DNA of 64,000 bases from a virus. A model generated the notes under the pieces. That model worked only from the letters and a program-made list of their open reading frames with translations, did no database searches and was not told the DNA's origin. Location of the stretch: positions 1 to 64,000 of IMG/VR virus record IMGVR_UViG_3300023202_000137; one strand, 5' to 3'. This document shows positions 22,122-28,969 of the stretch, piece by piece (within the stretch, counting starts at the first letter, position 1; each line of letters opens with the position of its first letter). The translations under genes were made by a program, and so were the position numbers.

Positions 22122-23015
22122 CTACTTTTTGTTTTTGGCTTTGGCTTCCTTCGCTTTGGTCTTGACGCCGAGCATCTTGCTGACCTTGCGCTGTAGCCGT
22201 TGGATGGTTTTGTCGAGGTCGTCGTGTGCAACCTCTAGCATTCCTTCATAGAGCGCAGCACGGCTGCGCAGGGACTCGAAGGTTTCGAGCCGACGTTCGA
22301 GGGTGTCAATCCTGCTGGTCTCGTCGAAGTCTTCGATCTCCCTCTTGAGGGCTGCAAGCTCGTCAGCCATCGTAGATCGGAATGCACCGGTCAACGTGTC
22401 GCGAGTATCTGCGGTGTCGTGGACTGGGAGCAGCCAGACTTCAGATCCCCCCAACCTGTTCACGAGGTCGCGCATCGAGCGGAGCAACTGCGCGTGGTTC
22501 CCAGGCACGAACCACTCGGTACCGATGGGGATCCCCTCGTTGTCCTTGCAGATGCGCTTCATGGTGGAGCGGATTTGATCCGTGGTCACCGACCCTCGAA
22601 GCTCCAGAAACTTGGAATCCACCCGCTTGCAGACGGGGTGAGCCCGGTTCTCATAGAGCCGCTTGCCTGTTTTTCGATGCAGGGTCATGCGCGAGGTCGT
22701 CGCGTATTCTAGATCGTTGTTGGTAGTGTCGGCAGTCTCCGCGACCACGGCCCAGGTTATGTGCTCTGCATCCTTGGCGACGGGTCGAATCAAGTAGCCT
22801 TCCTCATGCACGAGTCGCATGGCGCGAGTCCAGGCGGCATCGTCGTCCATGCCCTTGGGTACGAGATCTTCCGGGAACCCAACCTCCCCCGCGATATGCA
22901 GCACGCGCTCGCGGGGGCTGGTGGCTTCCCAGAGCCGGTAGAAAACTAGGTCTCCCAGGTGAACCCCTGCAGTCTGCAGGCTGTCCACAATCTGGGCTGC
23001 TGAGTGTCTGGTCAT
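22122..23015 (-). CDS. DUF6744-like protein with C-terminal coiled coil
   Basis: A protein of 297 residues. N-terminal globular part (LGDLVFYRLWEATSPRERVL, KRVDSKFLELRGSVTTDQIR) and a C-terminal coiled coil (ALKREIEDFDETSRIDTLER) ending in a Lys/Ala tail. I recall a family (DUF6744) with this layout near phage MoxR/VWA pairs, but this is from memory. First gene of the MoxR unit and its likely adaptor. Confidence 0.62.
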   Translation of the reverse strand: MTRHSAAQIVDSLQTAGVHLGDLVFYRLWEATSPRERVLHIAGEVGFPEDLVPKGMDDDAAWTRAMRLVHEEGYLIRPVAKDAEHITWAVVAETADTTNNDLEYATTSRMTLHRKTGKRLYENRAHPVCKRVDSKFLELRGSVTTDQIRSTMKRICKDNEGIPIGTEWFVPGNHAQLLRSMRDLVNRLGGSEVWLLPVHDTADTRDTLTGAFRSTMADELAALKREIEDFDETSRIDTLERRLETFESLRSRAALYEGMLEVAHDDLDKTIQRLQRKVSKMLGVKTKAKEAKAKNKK

Positions 23016-23060
23016 GTTTCAATCCGTTTCTGTTTTCAAAGAGTTGATAAAGAACTGTCC

Positions 23061-23094
23061 TGACTCTTGTCTCATGATTCCTTTACGAGAGTCA
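23061..23094. promoter_or_regulatory. Inverted repeat and promoter-like site before the MoxR unit
   Basis: TGACTCT (23061-23067) and AGAGTCA (23088-23094) form an inverted repeat with a 20-base spacer. TTGACT on the minus strand (23090-23095) could be a -35 box, though no good -10 follows at 16-18 bases. Could be an operator. Confidence 0.35.
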
Positions 23095-23106
23095 AGCGCA
23101 TTGTTG

Positions 23107-23649
23107 CTAATCGTCTAGGTGGTCCATTGCCCATGCGCAGTCGTCCCAGGATGGGTGGTAGAGTGGCGGAAACTCGCGCTTGGTCACTCGGGTACCCGGG
23201 GGCTCTGGCAGCGGCTTACCGAGGCGCTCAGCGCGTCTCCATAGGGGGTTTGATGTGTATCGAGCACGCCAAACTTGCAGATGCTCGAAGCGCCAGACCC
23301 CATCCGTCACGCGCTCCAGTCCATCGAAACCGCGCGACCACTGATAGCCCCAGGCCACTGCGCCAGATCTCAAGGTGATCAGCTCCCGACAGTAGACTTG
23401 GGGGTGACCCTCCCGACGGTCGAGAGCTACCAGGCCCTCCAGGTCCACATAGAGAAGCTCGCCAGCAACGAGCCCCTTTCCCTGGAAGTCCACGGCGGCC
23501 TGTCCTGTCTCCCGAAGATAGAGCGAGCCACGGGCCCAGTGCCGTCTCCGTCCTTCCTTCAGTGAGCCGTAGGCAAACACTCGGAACCGGCCCCGGTAGG
23601 CAGCACGGCGTAGGTTGGCTTTTGTCTGGGGCAATAGTTGTTTGGGCAT
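23107..23649 (-). CDS. Gamma-glutamylcyclotransferase-like protein (GGCT/AIG2 fold)
   Basis: A protein of 180 residues; ATG 23649 after GAAAGGACCACGAC. VFAYGSLKEG (24-33) is the GGCT substrate-loop motif, E80 in DRREGHPQVY fits the catalytic Glu, and AVAWGYQWSRGF matches the C-terminal strand. Established: GGCT-fold enzymes cyclise gamma-glutamyl amines to 5-oxoproline, and AIG2-like members pair with amidoligases. It lies directly downstream of an amidoligase gene. About 40 extra C-terminal residues have no assigned role. Confidence 0.78.
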   Translation of the reverse strand: MPKQLLPQTKANLRRAAYRGRFRVFAYGSLKEGRRRHWARGSLYLRETGQAAVDFQGKGLVAGELLYVDLEGLVALDRREGHPQVYCRELITLRSGAVAWGYQWSRGFDGLERVTDGVWRFEHLQVWRARYTSNPLWRRAERLGKPLPEPPGTRVTKREFPPLYHPSWDDCAWAMDHLDD

Positions 23650-23669
23650 GTCGTGGTCCTTTCAACGCA

Positions 23670-23741
23670 CCGTGCCCACCTGGTTAGTGGGCACGGGTCA
23701 AGATCGAATGCGGGGGATGGGGAGACCAATCCCCACCCCCC
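23670..23741 (-). other. Two strong hairpins between amidoligase and GGCT genes
   Basis: Hairpin 1: CCGTGCCCAC (23670-23679) with GTGGGCACGG (23687-23696), perfect 10 bp. Hairpin 2: 23712-23723 with 23730-23741, one mismatch. Neither is followed by a T run on the minus strand. They may set relative expression by mRNA stability. Confidence 0.55.
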
Positions 23742-23754
23742 TAGATGGACCGCC

Positions 23755-24684
23755 TTACGCGGCGCTTTGCTTGTCGAATTTGGTGCAGAGGCGACGAAGC
23801 TCTTTGCGGTACTCTGCGACTTGCTCAAGATCGATAATCCCGAAGGCATCGCACTCAGGCTTGCCGGAATCCTTGCGGCCTAGCTTCCAACCCATGAGGC
23901 AGAAGAAGCGATTGATTGCCTTGCGAGCCTCGCCAGTGGTCTTGGTTTCGTATGCTTTGGTATCGGTGCGGTCCCAGGTAGCCTTGCGACCGAGAGCCCG
24001 CTCGCACATCGCGAGGCACATCGAAACCCAAGCAACCATCTTGAGGCCTTCGGTGGTACCGGAGAAGGCGCGGAACTCAACCGTATTGAGGCGGGTTCCG
24101 TTCACGTTCTGGAGATTCAGAAGGTGATAGCGCCCGCCATTGTTGATTGTTCCACCGCGAACGTGGCTGGCTTGCCCCTTGCGCACGCGCTCAGCCGCTT
24201 GCTTGTTCTGCTCGTTTCGGATGCTCTGGCACCACCGACCGTTCACTCGCTGAGCGGAACCAGCGGCGCCCCGGATGGCTTGCTCGAACTGAGCGACCAC
24301 GTTGGTCAGGTTGCCCACCCACTTTTGCTGGGCATTGGGCATCCGACCGGCTACAGACTCAACCCCGACGTGGACGTGGGTCCCGCAAGATCGGTTGGTC
24401 TTGAATCCGTTGGCGTTCATCCACTCAGCTACCTGCAACACCTGACGAAGGCCCTCAGCTCCCTTGAGGATAGGGGAGACAATTTCCATGGGCTGGTACC
24501 CGCTCAGGCTGGTGGAGAGCGAGCAATCAGTGTGTGCGTTCCACCCTTGGGGGAGGCCAGGAATCTGAGCGCCCGAGCGGTACCCGCCAATTCGAATCAG
24601 GCCACGGGGCATGAGGGTCTCAATCTCAATTCCGAAGGTGAAGTTGTGAGCTTGCTTGCTTGCGATTTGAACTTGCTTTGCCAT
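23755..24684 (-). CDS. Amidoligase (COOH-NH2 ligase of the glutamine-synthetase fold)
   Basis: A protein of 309 residues from ATG 24684, after AAAAGGACCAAGACC; the frame is open far upstream but that part crosses the promoter region. Family features: NFTFGIEIETLMP (E20, E22), HTDCSLS (D53), MEIVSPILKG (E67) and CGTHVHVGVE (100-109). Established: amidoligases join carboxyl and amino groups using ATP and are often coded beside GGCT proteins in phages and bacteria. Substrate unknown; candidates are a host protein, a cell-wall peptide or a virion protein. Confidence 0.85.
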   Translation of the reverse strand: MAKQVQIASKQAHNFTFGIEIETLMPRGLIRIGGYRSGAQIPGLPQGWNAHTDCSLSTSLSGYQPMEIVSPILKGAEGLRQVLQVAEWMNANGFKTNRSCGTHVHVGVESVAGRMPNAQQKWVGNLTNVVAQFEQAIRGAAGSAQRVNGRWCQSIRNEQNKQAAERVRKGQASHVRGGTINNGGRYHLLNLQNVNGTRLNTVEFRAFSGTTEGLKMVAWVSMCLAMCERALGRKATWDRTDTKAYETKTTGEARKAINRFFCLMGWKLGRKDSGKPECDAFGIIDLEQVAEYRKELRRLCTKFDKQSAA

Positions 24685-24734
24685 GGTCTTGGTCCTTTTC
24701 TTTGGGGGCTTTGTTGCCCCGTCCATCTGTAAAT

Positions 24735-24763
24735 AGAGTACGCGAATACCCGCATAGGGTCTA
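24735..24763 (-). promoter_or_regulatory. Weak promoter candidate for the amidoligase operon
   Basis: TAGACC (24758-24763) and TACTCT (24735-24740) on the minus strand are 17 bases apart. Match to sigma70 consensus is poor; a promoter in this 275-bp divergent region is expected from the layout. Confidence 0.25.
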
Positions 24764-24782
24764 CGACTTTTTTCGCTTTCGT

Positions 24783-24836
24783 GCACTTTTTTGTAAGTGC
24801 CTGTTTTTGCTAGGGAAATAGTGGCGAAATCCACTA
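24783..24836. promoter_or_regulatory. Two inverted repeats in the divergent promoter region
   Basis: GCACTT-N6-AAGTGC (24783-24800) and TAGTGG-N6-CCACTA (24819-24836). Both have 6-bp arms and 6-base spacers, with 36 bases between starts. They lie between the amidoligase operon and the plus-strand island and could be operators for the regulators coded next door. The gap 24685-24959 holds no gene I can support. Confidence 0.45.
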
Positions 24837-24861
24837 ATTTTAGGCGATCCAACCCCTCCCC

Positions 24862-24890
24862 TTGTCTATGTGGCTTCCCGCATATATATA
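24862..24890 (+). promoter_or_regulatory. Sigma70-like promoter of the plus-strand island
   Basis: TTGTCT (24862-24867), 17-base spacer, TATATA (24885-24890). It points into the GGCT, receiver and Fis-HTH genes. Confidence 0.6.
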
Positions 24891-24898
24891 GGAAGCAT

Positions 24899-24928
24899 GG
24901 CCCCAGGGGCCGGGGGGTGGTCCCCCGG
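24899..24928 (+). other. GC-rich leader hairpins
   Basis: GGCCC/GGGCC (24899-24911) and CCGGGGG/CCCCCGG (24910-24928) share two bases, so the stems compete. They occupy the 5' leader of the plus-strand transcript, about 30 bases before the first start. Confidence 0.45.
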
Positions 24929-24959
24929 AGATAGCCAGGGGCTTGGAAGGGACCAGACA

Positions 24960-25400
24960 ATGCGTTGCGTAGATTGTGGCGAGAGCTTGAGGGCAAAACG
25001 GGGGGTGGACCCCCACGACCATGGGTGGGGGCAGCGGTCCGACGATTGCTGGCAGTGCCCTGAGTGTTTCCATTCAGTGGACGGGCAACACCTGGTTTTC
25101 GTCTATGGTATTTTGAAGACAGCCGAGGTTGCCAACGATCCCCCACACTCTGCCGAGGGGCGGATGTACTGCAGTGGGATCGCGCTCGTTCGTTTTGACG
25201 AGCCCGGTTTGGTTCGTGGGCAGGTCCGCGCAGTGGACTCGGACACCCTCGCGAAATGGGATGGCATCGAAGGGATCTCCCACGGCCTCTACCAGCGCGT
25301 GCGCATTACGACGCGCGAGGGCGTGGACTGTTGGGCCTACCAGTTCAACCGGTCGGTCCAAGGCTGCCAAGTGATCAAGTCAGGCGTGTGGACGCGCTAG
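24960..25400 (+). CDS. Zinc ribbon fused to a second GGCT-like domain
   Basis: A protein of 146 residues, ATG 24960. The N-terminal 40 hold C3xxC6 and C30xxC33xxC36 (MRCVDCGES; CWQCPECFHS), a zinc ribbon. A GGCT core follows: HLVFVYGILKTAE (44-56), WDGIEGISHGLYQRV with E104 as candidate catalytic Glu, and VDCWAYQFNRSV. The substrate loop reads YGIL rather than the usual YGSL. Divergent from the amidoligase operon and from the first GGCT, so two GGCTs of separate type flank one amidoligase. Confidence 0.75.
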   Translation: MRCVDCGESLRAKRGVDPHDHGWGQRSDDCWQCPECFHSVDGQHLVFVYGILKTAEVANDPPHSAEGRMYCSGIALVRFDEPGLVRGQVRAVDSDTLAKWDGIEGISHGLYQRVRITTREGVDCWAYQFNRSVQGCQVIKSGVWTR

Positions 25401-25401
25401 C

Positions 25402-25415
25402 GTTTCACGTGAAAC
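25402..25415. promoter_or_regulatory. parS-like ParB-binding site
   Basis: GTTTCACGTGAAAC is a perfect 14-bp palindrome equal to the core of the bacterial chromosomal parS consensus TGTTTCACGTGAAACA (outer bases here are C and C). It starts one base after the GGCT stop and ends 20 bases before the receiver start. Chance of this exact 14-mer in 64 kb is below one in a thousand. No parA or parB gene is seen in the window, so a host ParB would be the reader. Confidence 0.8.
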
Positions 25416-25435
25416 CTATGCTAAGGAGTGCAGAT

Positions 25436-25792
25436 ATGAGCGCAAAAACTCGCGTTCTCTTTGTAGATGACGACTCGATGATGCTCCGCGCAGTCGTTCG
25501 GATATTCAGAAACCAGGAGCGATGGGAACTCATCACAGCTCAAGACGCTGAAAGCGCGCGACCACATCTCGCCTCGGTGGATGTGGTAGTAACTGATTGG
25601 GATCCTTCGGGCGCGGCGATGGTCGCCCTCTGCAGGAAGCACGGTCTACCGGTGGGGGTGGTGTCTGGCCGCGCGGTCGGGCAAGATGACTCGGAAGCCG
25701 GGGAACGTGAGCGCCGTCAGCTCGACGGTGCTCCGTTCATCAGCAAGCCTTTCCAGCGTTCTGAAATGGTCGAGTTTCTGGAGTCGTTATGA
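25436..25792 (+). CDS. CheY-like response-regulator receiver protein
   Basis: A protein of 118 residues, ATG 25436 with AAGGAG seven bases upstream; the longer open frame is read-through of the GGCT gene. All receiver residues are present: D11/D12 in VLFVDDDS, phospho-acceptor D54 in VVTDWDPSG, S77 in GVVSGRA and K104 in FISKPFQ. No output domain. Its stop overlaps the Fis-HTH start (ATGA). Established: receivers are phosphorylated by histidine kinases; no kinase is seen here, so a host kinase or acetyl phosphate would be the donor. Confidence 0.87.
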   Translation: MSAKTRVLFVDDDSMMLRAVVRIFRNQERWELITAQDAESARPHLASVDVVVTDWDPSGAAMVALCRKHGLPVGVVSGRAVGQDDSEAGERERRQLDGAPFISKPFQRSEMVEFLESL

Positions 25793-26169
25793 CGCTACAG
25801 GAACAGGTCGAGGCTTTCGAGAAAAGCCTGATCGAACGGACGTTGACCATGACGGACGGCAACGTTCGCGCATCAGCAAAGGCCCTGGGCACGGCAGAAC
25901 GAACACTGTGGGACAAGCTCGGGAAGCACGAGATCGACCCCAAGGTCTTCCGGCCCGGGGCCAACCCCGATGCCGCAGGTATCAAACGGGTTGCCCTCTA
26001 CGTGAGCACCATGATCGAGCACTTCAAGGAACTCAACCTCGACTCGGCCATGTGCGACCTAGACGATCTGAGTGACCGCCTCTACTACGGTGGGTGGAAA
26101 ACCGAGGACCCACGGACAGCCGCCGCCGTCTCGCGAGCCCTCATCACTGGGTCACTTGAGCATCTCTAA
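25789..26169 (+). CDS. Fis-type HTH protein, output half of a split response regulator
   Basis: A protein of 126 residues, ATGA-coupled to the receiver gene. Residues 10-48 (EKSLIERTLTMTDGNVRASA, then KALGTAERTLWDKLG) match the C-terminal Fis-like HTH of NtrC and RegA/ActR regulators. The remaining 75 residues (RVALYVSTMIEHFKELNLDS) are helical and unassigned. Receiver plus Fis HTH without AAA+ is the RegA/ActR layout, here as two proteins. Its stop overlaps that of the convergent gene by four bases. Confidence 0.78.
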   Translation: MTLQEQVEAFEKSLIERTLTMTDGNVRASAKALGTAERTLWDKLGKHEIDPKVFRPGANPDAAGIKRVALYVSTMIEHFKELNLDSAMCDLDDLSDRLYYGGWKTEDPRTAAAVSRALITGSLEHL

Positions 26170-26561
26170 CCGGGAGAAGCCACGGCATACATAATGCCAA
26201 CGGTGACCCCAACTCCTGCACCAAAGGCTAGCCCGTACTTCAGCACCAGCCCTGGGGTCGAATCCCAGAAGCCTGGGGTTTTGATTTCCTCAACCTCCCG
26301 TTGCTCGCAGGCTCCTAGGTCGCGCGAGCACGACTCCAGGTCTTTGCCCATGACCGAGATCTTCTCGAAGTCCTCGCGGTGTAGAAGGTACGCCTTGGGG
26401 TAGAGCTTCAGCTCACCTCCACGTTTCCCCTTCACATCGCGCAGCACGGTAGGGGCAAAATACTCGGGCCACTCTTGGGCGGGTTCCTCTGCAGCCGCGC
26501 TAGTCGCGACGACCAAACACCCCAGCAACGTCGTCCAGAAGCTCCTCGTCGTCCATCGCAT
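26166..26561 (-). CDS. Secreted/membrane protein, possible spanin partner
   Basis: A protein of 131 residues. N-terminal export signal (RSFWTTLLGCLVVATSAAAEE) with LLGC as a possible lipobox or an SAAA-E cleavage site. A charged middle with CSRDLGACEQREVEEI, then a C-terminal membrane segment (LVLKYGLAFGAGVGVTVGIM). It overlaps the 26500-26745 gene, as Rz1 genes overlap Rz, but the C-terminal membrane segment is not typical of Rz1. Lysis role is inference. Confidence 0.55.
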   Translation of the reverse strand: MRWTTRSFWTTLLGCLVVATSAAAEEPAQEWPEYFAPTVLRDVKGKRGGELKLYPKAYLLHREDFEKISVMGKDLESCSRDLGACEQREVEEIKTPGFWDSTPGLVLKYGLAFGAGVGVTVGIMYAVASPG

Positions 26562-26745
26562 CAGCGTCGTCCTTTGCCTTGTAGTGTTCCAGCTCGCGCT
26601 GCAGTTCCAGGCGAGACTTTCGTTCGAGCGCGTGTTGCTCTGCCACCTTGCGCAACTTCCAGTGGAGGATAGCTATCCACAAACCGCCACCCCCACCCAA
26701 GAGCAGCACGAGTATCACGACCCCTTTTACTGAGTCACCGTCCAT
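26500..26745 (-). CDS. Small membrane protein with coiled coil, Rz/i-spanin-like
   Basis: A protein of 81 residues from ATG 26745 (MDGDSVKGVVILVLLLGGGG). Membrane segment at about 8-28, then a coiled coil (RKSRLELQRELEHYKAKDDA) and acidic end. This N-in, single-pass, coiled-coil layout is that of inner-membrane spanins. Lies between terminase and the gene above. Confidence 0.58.
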   Translation of the reverse strand: MDGDSVKGVVILVLLLGGGGGLWIAILHWKLRKVAEQHALERKSRLELQRELEHYKAKDDADAMDDEELLDDVAGVFGRRD

Positions 26746-26746
26746 C

Positions 26747-28423
26747 TCACATCCCAATCACACGCATTCGCATGCTTAGTTCTGGTCCGTCTTCCTCGTC
26801 CTCGTCTTGCTGAAACTGAGCCAGTGCATTGATGGCTCGCAGGCAAGCGTTTACGAACGCGTCCACCATATCGTCATGTCTCGCCAAGGGGAACTTGGTC
26901 AGCTCCCCGATTAGGTTTCCTTTTTCCTTCACGAACCCAAGTCGCTCGGGGTCCATGTTCGGGTGAAAGAGAATATCTCCGCGCTCGATGTATGGTGTGA
27001 TTCGCTTGAGTCGCGACATTTTATCGACTCTCGGTCGCATTCGAACGATAGGCAGTTGAGGTACGCGACGAACCTTGCGCATTTCAAGCGTCGTAGACCC
27101 ATCGCTGGAAACAGACTTCTCCCATCCAAGATCTCTGAACGAGCGGTTTGCGATGGTGTCCAGGTATTGAGGCAGTGAGTCCTGATAAGCGATGGCCTCA
27201 ATTGCGACTTCTTCTGACGTGTGGAGCATGAAGTCTTCAACAACGTGGCGAGCTTGATTATCGAACGTCGTTTTTGTGTGGTACGCATCTGTCACGTAGA
27301 TCTTCCCAAGTTCAAAATCCACGTACACGGTAGCCGAGGCAAAAAAGTCTGCTTGTTTCTTTTGGGAGATCGCCAGGTCGTAGCCGGAATATGGAACGAC
27401 GTGCTCTGCAAGTTTCTTTGGGTCGAAGTATTCGATCCAGTCCTCGTCAACGACAATAATCTCCCCGGACAAAGCCTGGTTTCGAAACGCTCGATTGAAC
27501 TCTACGCTCCCAATTTCTTGTTCGCGCTCTTTCAGTGCAGCGGTGTGCCAGTGCTCCTCCCATAAACCCTCGGTCCACTTTTTGGGTTTGCGGTTTTTTC
27601 CAGGCACGCGGTACTCAACGTCGAAGCCGTCCACGTCGTCGTTGACTGCGTACATCAGGCAAGCGTACGCAGGGTTCTCCATCAGCACGTGGCTGTTGTC
27701 GTCAGTGTGCCAAAGGGTGCAGATGTAAACGATACGACCATCCGGCTCTAGCAGGTTGGTCCAGTCTGACTTCCATGCGTGCTTGATTGTCTCGCGGATT
27801 TGGGGGTACTGGATTGCGTTTCGTCGGTCTACGATGTCGTCTGCAATGAGTAGGTCTGCACGACCACCGGTTGCAGTCGAGAGAATCCCTAGCGCCTCAA
27901 TGCTCGCATCTTTCGAGAACAGATCACGCTCAACGACTACCTTGTGCTTTGTCCAGTCGCCGCGCTGTGCTGGCTTCAGATGCGGGAACACTTTTTGGAC
28001 GCGCTCGTTGCGCTCCATGTGGTCAGTGATTTCAAATAGCCGCTCCATCGCTTTGGAGTCTGACTGGCAGGCAATCTTGATACGAAGGTTTGGGTTATTT
28101 CCAAGTTCCCACAGCACGCGACCCACGGGAATCTGCGTAGTCTTGCCGTGGTCACGAGGGGCGATGATCATTGCACGCTGGTATCCGTTTGGATTCCAAG
28201 TAGGGTGCTTGACCTGACGCTGCCAGTTCCGGTGGAACTGTTGCTGCTTTAGGTTCTTTCCGCTCTTGTCTGCAAAGACGTACTCAATAAATGCGTTGGG
28301 ATCTTCGCGTGCGGCCTCAATCTGCAGCTCCTCGTTGAGCGCACGGATCTTGAGAACGAGGTCGTGTAGCTGCTCTAAGTCATCTTCAGACTGTGCGGCT
28401 CGAATTGCTTTTTCGAGCCGCAC
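26747..28423 (-). CDS. terL: Terminase large subunit
   Basis: A protein of 558 residues from GTG 28423; a CTG-initiated extension is possible. ATPase: MIIAPRDHGKTTQIP (Walker A variant), ADLLIADDIVD (Walker B) and YICTLWHTDD (motif III region). RNase H-type nuclease: GYDLAISQKKQADFFA and HDDMVDAFVNA near the C-terminus supply the acidic metal ligands. Established: this motor packs DNA into the prohead and cuts it. No certain small terminase gene is seen; the genes at 29576-29923 or 1-698 are candidates. Confidence 0.9.
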   Translation of the reverse strand: MRLEKAIRAAQSEDDLEQLHDLVLKIRALNEELQIEAAREDPNAFIEYVFADKSGKNLKQQQFHRNWQRQVKHPTWNPNGYQRAMIIAPRDHGKTTQIPVGRVLWELGNNPNLRIKIACQSDSKAMERLFEITDHMERNERVQKVFPHLKPAQRGDWTKHKVVVERDLFSKDASIEALGILSTATGGRADLLIADDIVDRRNAIQYPQIRETIKHAWKSDWTNLLEPDGRIVYICTLWHTDDNSHVLMENPAYACLMYAVNDDVDGFDVEYRVPGKNRKPKKWTEGLWEEHWHTAALKEREQEIGSVEFNRAFRNQALSGEIIVVDEDWIEYFDPKKLAEHVVPYSGYDLAISQKKQADFFASATVYVDFELGKIYVTDAYHTKTTFDNQARHVVEDFMLHTSEEVAIEAIAYQDSLPQYLDTIANRSFRDLGWEKSVSSDGSTTLEMRKVRRVPQLPIVRMRPRVDKMSRLKRITPYIERGDILFHPNMDPERLGFVKEKGNLIGELTKFPLARHDDMVDAFVNACLRAINALAQFQQDEDEEDGPELSMRMRVIGM

Positions 28424-28448
28424 AACCTGGGCGCGTAGCTTTTTCTTG

Positions 28449-28967
28449 CTAGCCAGATGCCGCTTCCTTTTTCTTTGCCTCTTCCTTTTTCTCGCGCTTG
28501 TTCATTAGGAGGTTAGCTATCGACTCGTGCTGCGCAATCGCAGTTGGCCCGGTAAAGACTCCCACCATGATAGCTTCGACGGGAGAAGCTCCACCTAGGA
28601 TGGATGCGAGGACCCCAGCAACTCCGCCTAGTACGATAGGTATCGCGGTGCGCCAGCGTTTAGGAATCTTCTTTGTCACACCCCCCAACATGGGCAAGCG
28701 AAACAAGTTTCCGAGCAGCATGATGAGAGTGCCAGCAATGCCAATCCAAGATCCGGTGCGCACTGCATTCACGAGATCACCAGCACTCTGCAGGGTTTCT
28801 GGAAGCGTGGACTCCCCTTCCATGTCTGCAGGTGCTGGCGCTGCAGGTTCCGCCGCTGCAGAGGCGGTAGCTTCTTGCGCGTACGCAACCGGCACCACCT
28901 CTGCAGGATGAGGGTTTACGCTGAACGCGCCCAATGCGAGGGCGAGGGACAAGAACAATCGCTTCAT
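28449..28967 (-). CDS. Exported multi-pass membrane protein, holin-like
   Basis: A protein of 172 residues. Signal peptide (MKRLFLSLALALGAFSVNP...), Ala/Pro/Glu spacer, then SWIGIAGTLIMLLGNLF and AIPIVLGGVAGVLASILGG as membrane segments, and a Lys/Glu-rich cytoplasmic-type tail (NKREKKEEAKKKEAASG). Position upstream of terminase with other membrane genes suggests lysis; not a textbook holin. Confidence 0.55.
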   Translation of the reverse strand: MKRLFLSLALALGAFSVNPHPAEVVPVAYAQEATASAAAEPAAPAPADMEGESTLPETLQSAGDLVNAVRTGSWIGIAGTLIMLLGNLFRLPMLGGVTKKIPKRWRTAIPIVLGGVAGVLASILGGASPVEAIMVGVFTGPTAIAQHESIANLLMNKREKKEEAKKKEAASG

Positions 28968-28969
28968 GC

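Noticed and set aside
25256-25435. N-terminal extension of the receiver protein
   Set aside because: The open frame runs through the end of the GGCT gene and the parS palindrome; the ATG at 25436 has a proper AAGGAG site and gives a standard receiver length.
26280-26340. Near copy of the palindrome (GGTCGCGCGAGC at 26318) as a fifth exact site
   Set aside because: Only 10 or 11 of 12 bases agree, so it is listed as degenerate only.
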